Notes under the pieces: model-generated
Databases searched by the model: none
What the model was told of the DNA's origin: nothing
What the model saw: only the letters and a program-made list of their open reading frames with translations
Shown here: positions 56,229 through 63,386 of the stretch, in pieces
Layout of the letters: every line of letters begins with the position of its first letter
Position numbering within the stretch: the stretch's first letter is position 1
Source: Fundidesulfovibrio agrisoli
GTDB taxonomy: Bacteria; Desulfobacterota; Desulfovibrionia; Desulfovibrionales; Desulfovibrionaceae
Direction of reading: 5' to 3'
Length of the DNA: 64,000 nt
Assembly (NCBI RefSeq): GCF_022808715.1
Contig: NZ_JAKZKX010000004.1
Span: 62,001 to 126,000, forward strand
Made by a program: the position numbers and the translations under genes

Positions 56229-57044
56229 ATGGACAGCCAGCCGCAGTCAGCCCTTTCCGACGATCAGGCGGCCAGGGAGCGCATCGTCTCCCTGTGCCGC
56301 CAGGCGGGGGCTTGGGGCTGCCCGCGCTGCCGGAGCGAGAAGACGTACAGGCTGGGCTCCGGGCGGCTGCGCTGCCCCGGCTGCGGCTACACCTTCCACG
56401 AACTGACCGGGCGCTTCATGGGCGCGGGGGGGCTCCGGCCCGCGCAGTGGCTGCGCATGGCCGAGCTCTTCGCCGGGGAGACCCCGGTGAAGCAGAGCGC
56501 CGCGCAGCTCGATATCTCCTACAACACGGCCTACAAGGCCATGGACGCCCTGCGCCAGGCCATCCTCTCCCAGGCCACGGACGCGCGCCAGATCAAGCGG
56601 AGCCTGGCCGAACGCGACGCCGAGGAGACCCCGCCGGTGTTCGGCGTGATGGAGCACGGGCGCTGGGTCTTCGTGGACCTCCTGCCGGACGTGGAAGCGG
56701 CCGACCTGACCCTCTACAAGAGCAACTTCCGGCTCAGGACCGCCAGGGTGGGGTCGGTGGTCTACACCGGCCCCGTGCGCGGTTATCTTGGGCTGGTGTG
56801 CTGCGGGGGGCCGCAGTGGGTCTCTTCGGCCCTGAGAGGCCGCAACGGCGGGCTGGACCTGGGCGGCGCCAACCCCTTCTGGGGCTTCCTCATGGAGCGC
56901 CTGGCCCGGCTGCAGGGTGTTTCCCCTGAAAAATTTCCGTATTATCTCAAGGAATTGGAGTTCCGCTGGAACCATCGCGGGCAGGATCTCGCCGATCTGG
57001 TGACGCGCCTCGCCCTGGCCTTCTCGCCCGGCCCCGAGGAGTGA
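56229..57044 (+). CDS. Domesticated IS1595-like transposase-derived protein
   Basis: The 271-aa protein keeps IS1595-family features: a zinc ribbon (C31, C34, C49, C52), a helix-turn-helix-like stretch (about 84-108), VFGVMEHGRWVF, GSVVYTGPVRGY, NPFWGFLMERLARLQGVSPEKF and a C-terminal basic helix. The catalytic residues look lost. The segment normally containing the first Asp is missing, the second Asp position is Gly (YTGP instead of YTDG), and the region of the Glu reads ANPFW. No terminal inverted repeats are seen. It probably acts as a DNA-binding regulator, perhaps of the adjacent fdhE. Confidence 0.78.
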   Translation: MDSQPQSALSDDQAARERIVSLCRQAGAWGCPRCRSEKTYRLGSGRLRCPGCGYTFHELTGRFMGAGGLRPAQWLRMAELFAGETPVKQSAAQLDISYNTAYKAMDALRQAILSQATDARQIKRSLAERDAEETPPVFGVMEHGRWVFVDLLPDVEAADLTLYKSNFRLRTARVGSVVYTGPVRGYLGLVCCGGPQWVSSALRGRNGGLDLGGANPFWGFLMERLARLQGVSPEKFPYYLKELEFRWNHRGQDLADLVTRLALAFSPGPEE

Positions 57045-57065
57045 GCCGCGCACGAGGCGGGCAAT

Positions 57066-57099
57066 AAAAAACGGCCCGACTCCGTGAGGAGGCGGGCCG
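57066..57099 (-). terminator. Rho-independent terminator of the RRM gene
   Basis: The stem CGGCCCG / CGGGCCG (57072-57078 and 57093-57099), with inner CTCC/GGAG pairing, is followed on the minus strand by a T run (AAAAAA at 57066-57071). Confidence 0.8.
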
Positions 57100-57122
57100 C
57101 AAGGTGATGCTCTGGGGAGCTT

Positions 57123-57392
57123 CTACCAGCGTCCGGCCGGACGGCGCTCGCGGGGGCGGGCTTCGTTGACCTTCATGGTGCGGCCGCCGTAATCGGAGCC
57201 ATTGAGGGCCTCGATGGCCTGCTTGGCGCCGTCGCCATCCATTTCCACGAAGCCGAAGCCGCGGGGGCGGCCGGTCTCGCGGTCATTGATGAGTTTCACG
57301 GACGTAACCTGGCCGTACGTCTCGAACAGTTGGCGAACCTGGTCTTCGGTGGCGCTGAAAGGCAGATTCCCGACGTAGATGTTCGTCTCCAT
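57123..57392 (-). CDS. RNA recognition motif (RRM) protein
   Basis: The 89-aa protein is a single RRM: RNP2 NIYVGNLPF at residues 4-12 and RNP1 RGFGFVEM around residue 44, then a short basic tail (RPRERRPAGRW). Small RRM proteins of this type in cyanobacteria and other bacteria are often cold-induced RNA chaperones. It is preceded by a long AT-rich leader and promoter region. Confidence 0.92.
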   Translation of the reverse strand: METNIYVGNLPFSATEDQVRQLFETYGQVTSVKLINDRETGRPRGFGFVEMDGDGAKQAIEALNGSDYGGRTMKVNEARPRERRPAGRW

Positions 57393-57507
57393 ACTCGCAA
57401 ATGCTCCTGCAAGAGGTTACCACAATCGGCGGGCGCCGTTGCCCGGCCGTTTCATCCCGCAAGGCACCGCATCGGATAACCTCAAACGCGCCCCGCAAGT
57501 AGGTTCG

Positions 57508-57549
57508 ATATACCGGGCCGTACCCCCGCATGAACGAGGCCCGATATAT
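57508..57549. repeat. Inverted repeat upstream of the RRM gene
   Basis: ATATACCGGGCC (57508-57519) and GGCCCGATATAT (57538-57549) form an 11-of-12 inverted repeat in the presumed 5' leader. Confidence 0.6.
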
Positions 57550-57568
57550 GAGATGGCATTTAGGCGGC

Positions 57569-57595
57569 CGTATATGGGAATCGGAAGTGTGTCAA
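57569..57595 (-). promoter_or_regulatory. Possible promoter of the RRM gene
   Basis: On the minus strand a perfect TTGACA (57595-57590) lies upstream of TATACG (57574-57569), but the spacing is only 15 bp. It lies in an AT-rich stretch about 180 bp before the start, giving a long leader if used. Confidence 0.35.
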
Positions 57596-57813
57596 CAGGA
57601 AAAAAGTAAGTGGTTTGGAGTCGTTCCGAACAAAGAAAGTGCCGCGAATAATATCGCGTTCCCGGGGCGGGGCGGAAATGCGCTGATTGTACGAAAAAGC
57701 AAAACCGCGAGTAAGGCAATTTCCGGGCGATCCTGTCCAATCCCCCGATGTGACTGCGAAAGTCAAACCAATTCAGCGTGTCCCGCGCGGGCGGACCGGG
57801 AGGCGGCGAGGCC

Positions 57814-58524
57814 CTAGAGCGCCAGCGCCTGCCGGGCCTGCTCAGTGGTCTCGTGCACCTGGGCCAGGGCGGCGATGCCCGCGGCCTCGAACACGCGGCG
57901 GAAATTCAGCGGCTTGCAGGCGATGGCCGCGACGCCGTGGCGCAGCTTGAACGACTCCAGGATGGAGGCCAGCCCGGAAATTGCGGCCCCGTTGAGCGAG
58001 GCGAACTCCCCAACCGCCACCAGCAGCTTGCGCAGTTGCGGCGCGTCGGCCAGTTGGGCGGCGACGTCGTCCATGTTGCCGGAGTTGGCGCCTGTGATCT
58101 CCAGCACGGCCAGTTCCCCCTCCATGCGCAGGAAGGCCGGGGCCGCGGCGCTGGCGCTGCGGCTCAGGCGTTCGCTGGCCCGATGCAGGGCTGTGGTCAA
58201 CGCCGACTGCGAGATGGGTTTGTCTATGAAATCGGTGGCCCGCAGGTTGAGCGCGGCCAGGGCCAGCTCCACGTCGCCGTGGCCGGTGATGACGATGATC
58301 TCGGTTTCCGGGCGCATGGCCTTGATGCGCGAGAGCACCTCCAGCCCGTCGATGCCCGGCATCTTGATGTCGGTGAGCACGATGGGGAAGTCGCCCTGGG
58401 CGAAAATCTCCAGGCCCTGCTCGCCCGACTCGGCCACGGAGGGCTCGTAGCCCATGGCCTGGAGCAGCAGCTCGAACATGGCCAGGGTGGGCTTTTCGTC
58501 GTCGATCACCAGAACGCGCGTCAT
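57814..58524 (-). CDS. REC-STAS response regulator
   Basis: The 236-aa protein has an N-terminal receiver (acidic DDE at 8-10, D52 in LTDIKMPGID, T in IVITGHGD, K in DKPIS) and a C-terminal domain (about 133-236) with the pattern of a STAS domain (AVLEITGANSGN, KLLVAVGEFASLNGAAISGLASILE, IACKPLNFRRVFEAAGI). There is no DNA-binding domain, so output is probably by protein interaction as in partner-switching systems. It is the last gene of a five-gene minus-strand operon and overlaps the kinase gene by 4 bp. Confidence 0.85.
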   Translation of the reverse strand: MTRVLVIDDEKPTLAMFELLLQAMGYEPSVAESGEQGLEIFAQGDFPIVLTDIKMPGIDGLEVLSRIKAMRPETEIIVITGHGDVELALAALNLRATDFIDKPISQSALTTALHRASERLSRSASAAAPAFLRMEGELAVLEITGANSGNMDDVAAQLADAPQLRKLLVAVGEFASLNGAAISGLASILESFKLRHGVAAIACKPLNFRRVFEAAGIAALAQVHETTEQARQALAL

Positions 58525-60542
58525 AAAACCTCACCGGTGCGGGCAGGGGCCGCAGGAGGGAAAAGCAGCCTGAACGTGGTGCCTTTGCCCACTTCGGTCT
58601 CAACCTGGAGCTCCCCGCCGTAGTCCTTGATGATGCCGTAGGATATGGCCAGGCCCAGACCCATGCCTTCGCCCGCCCGCTTGGAGGTGAAGAAGGGCTC
58701 GAAAATCTTCGTGACGTCCTTGGGGGGGATGCCGCACCCGTTATCCGTCACGGAAACGACCAACTGGCCGTGTTCCATGAAGGATCGTATCAGGATAGTC
58801 CCACCCCCCCGCTTCAGGGCTTGTATCGCATCGCGGGCATTGGCCACAAGGTTGAAAAACACCTGCTCCAGCCGGTTGGCGTGGGCCAGCACAAGGGGCA
58901 GGCCCTCGGCCAGTTCAAGCTGCACGCCGATGTTTTGCAGGGCCATTTGCTGCCCGATGATGGCGAACACGCCCTTGATGGGCTGGCGGATGTCCACCTG
59001 GTCGGGCATCAGGTCGGACTGGCGCCCGAACTCCCGCAGGTGGGAGATGATGGCCGCGGCGCGGTCCACCTGGGCGCTGATCTCGTCGGAGACCTGCTGG
59101 AACTTCTCCATGGGCAGGGCCTTGTCCATGCCCGCGGCCAGCTTGAGGAAGTCGCTGCCGAGCTTGATGGCGTTGAGCGGCTGGTTGAGCTCGTGGGCCA
59201 TGCCCGCGCTCATCTCGCCCAGGGTCTTCATCTTGCTGGCCTGGATGAGCTGGGCGTCCTTCTCCACCAGGTCGGTGACGTCCGTGGCCGAGAAGATCAC
59301 CACCACGCGCTCGCGGTAGGGGGCCATGGTGGCGTGTATGTTCACGTAGATGGTCTTGCCCGAGCGGGTGATGTGGCCCACCTTGGCGTAGAGCACGTGG
59401 TCGCCGGAGGTGCCCTCGGTGATGAAGCGCTGCACGCCCTGGGGGGTGCCCAGGGGCTCGATGGAGCCGATGGTCATGTCCTGGAGCTGGGCCAGGGTGT
59501 AGCCGTAGAGCTCCTGGGCGCGGGGATTGGCGTCCAGGAAGTAGCGGGTGGCCACGTCCAGCACCAGGAAGGGGTCCGGGTTGGCCTGGAACAGGGGGCG
59601 GTAACGCTCCTCGGATTCGCGCAGCCTGTGCCGGTACAGCCGGATGGACCAGACCATGTTGGCGAAGGCGTCGGCCAGTTGCACCACCTCGTCGCCGTGG
59701 CGCTTGCGGTAGAACTTGCAGGGGTTGCAGGTGCGGGGGGGCATGTCCTCCCCGGGGGCCAGTTCGTCCAGGTGCCAGCAGGGCAGATCCGTGTCGGAGT
59801 AGGCCGGGCATTCCCCGGGCTGCGGGGGGGTGCCGCCCAGGTCCAGGGGCTGGTCCAGCCGGCCCCGGCTGATGATCTCCGCCGCGCTGGTCAGCTTGCG
59901 CAGGGGCTCCACCACATAGCCCGAAAGAACCAGGGCGATGAGGAAGATGATGACCACCACCAGGGAGATGAAACCCAGGAAGGTCAGGCGCAGCTTGGCC
60001 ACCAGGGCGTCGATGTGGCTCTGGCGCAGGCCCACGTGGGCCCGGCCCAGGGTGTAGATGCCCTCCTGGATGGGCACGGAGATGTCCACCACGTCGGAGT
60101 TCTCGATGCGCAGGGGGCGCACCAGGGTGTCCTGGCTGTCGGCCGGGGCCACCACGTCCAGAAGCTCGGAGGGGAAGGGCCGCACGAAGGTGTTGGCCAG
60201 GAGCTTGCCGTCCACGTCCATGACGAAGCTGTAGGCCACCAGGGCCTTGCGGTCGCCCAGTTGGGAGACGTCGAAGAGCAGGGCCACCAGCTCTTCGGGG
60301 CGTTTGTCAAGGATGAAGCCGCCCGCCCGCTCCGCGATGGACTGGGCGATGGCGATGCCGCGCAGCTCCAGCTCGCGGTCCAGCGTGCCCACCAGGATGC
60401 CCCGCGCCAGCAGGGCGATGGCCCCGCTGATGAGCAGCACCACTCCCACCGTGGACAGGAAGATCTTGTTGCGCAGGCTGAGCGTGCGCACCCTGTTGAG
60501 CATGGCTTGCGCCCGGCCGGCGGACTGCGAGGCGGCGTTCAC
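58521..60542 (-). CDS. PAS sensor histidine kinase with four-Cys insert near HAMP
   Basis: The 673-aa membrane kinase has two helices (about 27-50 and 187-210) flanking a periplasmic region, a HAMP-like segment, and an inserted cysteine cluster (C245, C255, C272, C275) in CPAYSDTDLPCWHL ... CNPC. A PAS domain (about 311-425) is followed by the kinase core: H450 in GMAHELNQPLNAIK, NLVANARDAI, DNGCGIPP and GMGLGLAISYGI. The Cys cluster might bind metal or respond to redox; that is inference. It overlaps the genes on both sides by 4 bp. Confidence 0.9.
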   Translation of the reverse strand: MNAASQSAGRAQAMLNRVRTLSLRNKIFLSTVGVVLLISGAIALLARGILVGTLDRELELRGIAIAQSIAERAGGFILDKRPEELVALLFDVSQLGDRKALVAYSFVMDVDGKLLANTFVRPFPSELLDVVAPADSQDTLVRPLRIENSDVVDISVPIQEGIYTLGRAHVGLRQSHIDALVAKLRLTFLGFISLVVVIIFLIALVLSGYVVEPLRKLTSAAEIISRGRLDQPLDLGGTPPQPGECPAYSDTDLPCWHLDELAPGEDMPPRTCNPCKFYRKRHGDEVVQLADAFANMVWSIRLYRHRLRESEERYRPLFQANPDPFLVLDVATRYFLDANPRAQELYGYTLAQLQDMTIGSIEPLGTPQGVQRFITEGTSGDHVLYAKVGHITRSGKTIYVNIHATMAPYRERVVVIFSATDVTDLVEKDAQLIQASKMKTLGEMSAGMAHELNQPLNAIKLGSDFLKLAAGMDKALPMEKFQQVSDEISAQVDRAAAIISHLREFGRQSDLMPDQVDIRQPIKGVFAIIGQQMALQNIGVQLELAEGLPLVLAHANRLEQVFFNLVANARDAIQALKRGGGTILIRSFMEHGQLVVSVTDNGCGIPPKDVTKIFEPFFTSKRAGEGMGLGLAISYGIIKDYGGELQVETEVGKGTTFRLLFPPAAPARTGEVL

Positions 60543-61780
60543 TGGCAGGCGCTGGGGGCGAAGGGTTTCTTCCAGTCGGTTACCAGCACGAAGCGGCCGT
60601 CCTCCAGCTTGGTGAAGTAGACGCGCTGCAGGCCGCGGTGGTCGTTCGGCCCGTAGGTCAACGTGTTGGCCAGGCCCAGGGAGAAGTCATGGATGTCCTC
60701 GATGGCGTCGATGAAGCGCTCGCGGGTCAGGTCCGGCCCGGCCCGGCGCAGGCCCTCCACCAGCACCTTGGCATTGATGAAGCCCTCCAGGCCCACCGAG
60801 GTGGGGCTGTACCCGGGGTAGGCGGCGCGCAGCAGCTCGTCGTAGTCCTTCACGCCGCTCAGCAGCCCGCGCGTTTCGGGCAGGTCCGGCGGGGGCATCA
60901 CCTGGGAGACGAGCACCCTGGCCTTCTCGTCGGGGCCGAGCATGCGGGCGATCTCCTCCGCGCCCACGAAGGAGACGGCGTAGAACACCAGCTCGGGGTT
61001 CTTCTCCCTGGCCAGCTTGATGAACTTGGCCGAGGGCGCGGCCGAGCCGATGATGACCACGGCCTGGGCGTCGCTTTCGGTGATCCTGGCCAGGCCTTCC
61101 TCCACGTCCAGGGTGCCGCGCGCGTAGGAGCCCCGTGCCACAGGGGCCATGCCGTAGCTGCGCAGGGCGAACTCGGTGCCCTTGAGGCCGTCGAAGCCGT
61201 AGGCGTCGAACTGGTAGAACACGCCGATGCGCTTGAGGCCCAGGTCCCCCACGAGGTGCTCAACCGCGGCGGCGGTCTCCTGGTAGTAGGAGGGCCGCAC
61301 GTTGACCACATAGCGCTGGAAAGGGTCGCGCAGGTCGTTGGCCCCGGTGAAGGCCCCCACCAGCGGGATGCGCGCGCCCACCAGCATGGGCAGTATCCTG
61401 GTCGTGGTGGGGGTGCCCACGTAGCAGCTCAGGGCGAAGACCTGGTCCTCGACGATGAGCATCTGGGTGTTGGCCACGCAGCGGGGCGGATCGTAGCCGT
61501 CGTCGCGGGTGATGAGCGTGATCCTGCGGCCGTGCACCCCGCCCTGGCTGTTCACGTGGTTGATGTAGGCCATGGCCCCGCGCAGGGTCTCCTGCCCGAG
61601 GTGGGAGGCGTGGCCGGAGAGCGGCAGGCTGGCCCCGATGCGTATCTCGCCGCTGGTGACGCCGATGCGCCCGGTGTCGGCCTCCTTGGGCGGCGGGGGC
61701 TCGCAGGCCGCCAGCAGGGCCAGCGCGAGGAGCGACGCCGCCAGGGCAGTGAGGCGAATGAAGGGGGAGCGGCGGTTCAT
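60539..61780 (-). CDS. Solute-binding lipoprotein (Peripla_BP_6) linked to a kinase
   Basis: The start is at 61780 (MNRRSPFIRL); the longer frame upstream is not supported. The 413-aa protein has a lipobox (LLAAC, C26) and the Leu/Ile/Val-binding-protein fold (IGASLPLSGHASHLG, GGVHGRRITLITRDDG, QRYVVNVRPSYYQET, GVFYQFDAYGFDG). No permease or ATPase genes accompany it. It overlaps the kinase and peroxiredoxin genes by 4 bp each, so it probably senses a ligand for the kinase rather than importing it. Confidence 0.88.
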   Translation of the reverse strand: MNRRSPFIRLTALAASLLALALLAACEPPPPKEADTGRIGVTSGEIRIGASLPLSGHASHLGQETLRGAMAYINHVNSQGGVHGRRITLITRDDGYDPPRCVANTQMLIVEDQVFALSCYVGTPTTTRILPMLVGARIPLVGAFTGANDLRDPFQRYVVNVRPSYYQETAAAVEHLVGDLGLKRIGVFYQFDAYGFDGLKGTEFALRSYGMAPVARGSYARGTLDVEEGLARITESDAQAVVIIGSAAPSAKFIKLAREKNPELVFYAVSFVGAEEIARMLGPDEKARVLVSQVMPPPDLPETRGLLSGVKDYDELLRAAYPGYSPTSVGLEGFINAKVLVEGLRRAGPDLTRERFIDAIEDIHDFSLGLANTLTYGPNDHRGLQRVYFTKLEDGRFVLVTDWKKPFAPSACQ

Positions 61781-62400
61781 TGCAGCTTGTCCAGCTCCTT
61801 GGCCAGGGCGCCGAGGTCGGGGCGGGCGTTGATGTCGTGCACGTCGATGAAGCGGATCACGCCCTGCTTGTCGATGAGGAACAGCGCCCGTTCGGACACG
61901 CCCTCGGGGCGCAGCACCCCGTAGGTGGCGGAAACCGCCCCGTGGGGCCAGAAGTCGGAGGCCACGGTGAACCACAACCCTCCCATCTCCTTGACCCAGG
62001 CGTGCAGGGTGGGGACGTTGTCGCAGGTGATGCCGATGAGCACGGTGTCATGCTTCTCGAAGACTTCGCGGGCCAGGTTGTAGCCGGGCCACTGCCCGGA
62101 GCAGACCGGAGTCCAGGCCGCGGGCACGAAGGTGAGCAGCACGTTCTTCTTGCCCGCGTACTGGGCCAGGCTCACCCGGGAGCCGGCGATGGTGGGCAGG
62201 GAGAAGTCCGGGGCCTTGTCCCCCACGGCCACGCGCAGGGTGCTGTCCACGGGTTTGAGGGTGCCTGGGTTGAAGATCAGCTCGGGCGGCACCTGCGTCT
62301 GGCAGAGCCCCGGGGATGCCGCGAACAGGCCGGGCAGAAGCGTGGCCAGCAGCAGGCCCGCGAACCACAGACGCGCGGAGGGCAGGGCGGTGGCGATCAT
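61777..62400 (-). CDS. Exported peroxiredoxin-like protein
   Basis: The 207-aa protein has a hydrophobic N-terminal signal/anchor segment, then a thioredoxin fold with the full peroxiredoxin motif P93xxxT97xxC100 (PAAWTPVC). A second cysteine lies in ITCDN. It probably reduces peroxides outside the cytoplasm. The gene lies inside a five-gene overlapping operon, between a thioredoxin-like protein gene and a solute-binding lipoprotein gene. Confidence 0.85.
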   Translation of the reverse strand: MIATALPSARLWFAGLLLATLLPGLFAASPGLCQTQVPPELIFNPGTLKPVDSTLRVAVGDKAPDFSLPTIAGSRVSLAQYAGKKNVLLTFVPAAWTPVCSGQWPGYNLAREVFEKHDTVLIGITCDNVPTLHAWVKEMGGLWFTVASDFWPHGAVSATYGVLRPEGVSERALFLIDKQGVIRFIDVHDINARPDLGALAKELDKLQ

Positions 62401-63053
62401 TTCTTCTTTCCCTTGGCCTTGGCTTCGGGCTTCGTGTCCTGGACGGGGGCCGGTTTGGCTCCGGTCTTGGCCTGGACGGAGTCGAGGAAGGCTTTGGGGG
62501 AGGTCATGCAGCCCAGTGACTCGTCAACGATGGTGAAACCGTCCGGCCCGCGCGAGAGGATGTAGTAGAAGGGCGTGCCCACCTGGCCCAGGGACTTGTA
62601 GGCGGTGAAGTCCTTGTCCTGGAAGAGTGGGAAGTCCACCTTGAACTTGTCGCGGTAGATGGCCACCTCGAAATCGGAGTTGCCCGCCCCGAGCCCCACC
62701 ATGGCCACGCTGCCGGCCAGGCCCCGCTCGCGGATGAGGGCGTTGGCCTCCACCAGGGCCGGGCCCTCCTTCTGGCAGAAGGGGCAGTACATGGAGAAGA
62801 CCACCAGGACCACGGTGTCGGCCTTGATGTCGGCCAGGCGGAAGCTTTTGGCCCCGGGCTTGAGGCCCAGCTGCGCGGCCTCCTGGGGCGTGAACGGCCC
62901 TTGGAGCACCAGGTCCGGGAAGGCCTGGCCCACGGGCAGGGGGCGCATCTCGGGGGATTGCGAGGCGTTGGCGGCCCAGGCCGCGCCGTTTGCGGCCATG
63001 GCCGCAAACAGGGCCAACACGGCCCAGACGAGTGTGCTGCGGAAATATTTCAT
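62397..63053 (-). CDS. Exported TlpA-like thioredoxin-fold protein
   Basis: The start at 63053 (MKYFRSTLVW) gives a signal peptide ending AAWA and a 218-aa protein with a redox-active CxxC (C90, C93 in MYCPFCQK), as in TlpA/ResA-type thiol-disulfide proteins, and a cis-Pro-like region (VGTPFYYIL). A third cysteine lies in ESLGCMTS. The tail is Lys-rich. It is the first gene of the operon, and its substrate may be the peroxiredoxin downstream. Confidence 0.83.
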   Translation of the reverse strand: MKYFRSTLVWAVLALFAAMAANGAAWAANASQSPEMRPLPVGQAFPDLVLQGPFTPQEAAQLGLKPGAKSFRLADIKADTVVLVVFSMYCPFCQKEGPALVEANALIRERGLAGSVAMVGLGAGNSDFEVAIYRDKFKVDFPLFQDKDFTAYKSLGQVGTPFYYILSRGPDGFTIVDESLGCMTSPKAFLDSVQAKTGAKPAPVQDTKPEAKAKGKKK

Positions 63054-63239
63054 GGAGTCACCGTCCCGGTGGTTTTTAATATAATAACGGAACAGGCCCG
63101 AAGCTTCCACTGGGATTTCTCCGTGTTGTGAAACGGCGTCACGGAGAAAGTAAGGCGGCGCGACCGCCTGCTGGCGAAAACCGGTTGGGAGGTCCAATCC
63201 TGCCGGAAACCGCCGCAGAGCGGGCACGCCGCCTTTTGT

Positions 63240-63323
63240 AAAAAAAACGCCGGCATCGCCCCTGCGGGAGGGGTGAAGCCCCGGCCGCGCCCCGTCGGGC
63301 GCGGCCGGGGAAACCGGCGTTTT
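63240..63323 (-). terminator. Branched terminator with T run after fdhB
   Basis: The outer stem AAAACGCCGG / CCGGCGTTTT (63243-63252 and 63314-63323) encloses a GC-rich hairpin (63278-63309) and is followed on the minus strand by a T run (A run at 63240-63246). Confidence 0.7.
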
Positions 63324-63331
63324 GCTTGCAT

Positions 63332-63360
63332 CGCCGGGAACAAGTGGGGTGTTCCCGGCG
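63332..63360 (-). other. Perfect hairpin just after fdhB
   Basis: CGCCGGGAACA / TGTTCCCGGCG (63332-63342 and 63350-63360) with a 7-nt loop. It lacks a T tract; it may add to termination or protect the transcript 3' end. Confidence 0.5.
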
Positions 63361-63386
63361 GTCATGCCGTCATCGGCTTCCGGGGG

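Larger units (their letters stand above)
63054..63386 (-). promoter_or_regulatory. Promoter/leader region of the redox operon
   Basis: No gene is supported here. Near the operon start there is an AT-rich stretch (63073-63088) and an 8-bp hairpin TCTCCGTG / CACGGAGA (63118-63125 and 63140-63147). The left part carries the terminator structures for fdhB listed separately. Confidence 0.45.

Noticed and set aside
56229-57044. Active insertion sequence
   Set aside because: Catalytic residues are missing and no terminal inverted repeats or target duplication were seen.
63050-63343. Small minus-strand frame with a CPLC motif in the redox operon leader
   Set aside because: No ribosome site, runs across the terminator hairpins, and overlaps the true start of the TlpA-like gene.
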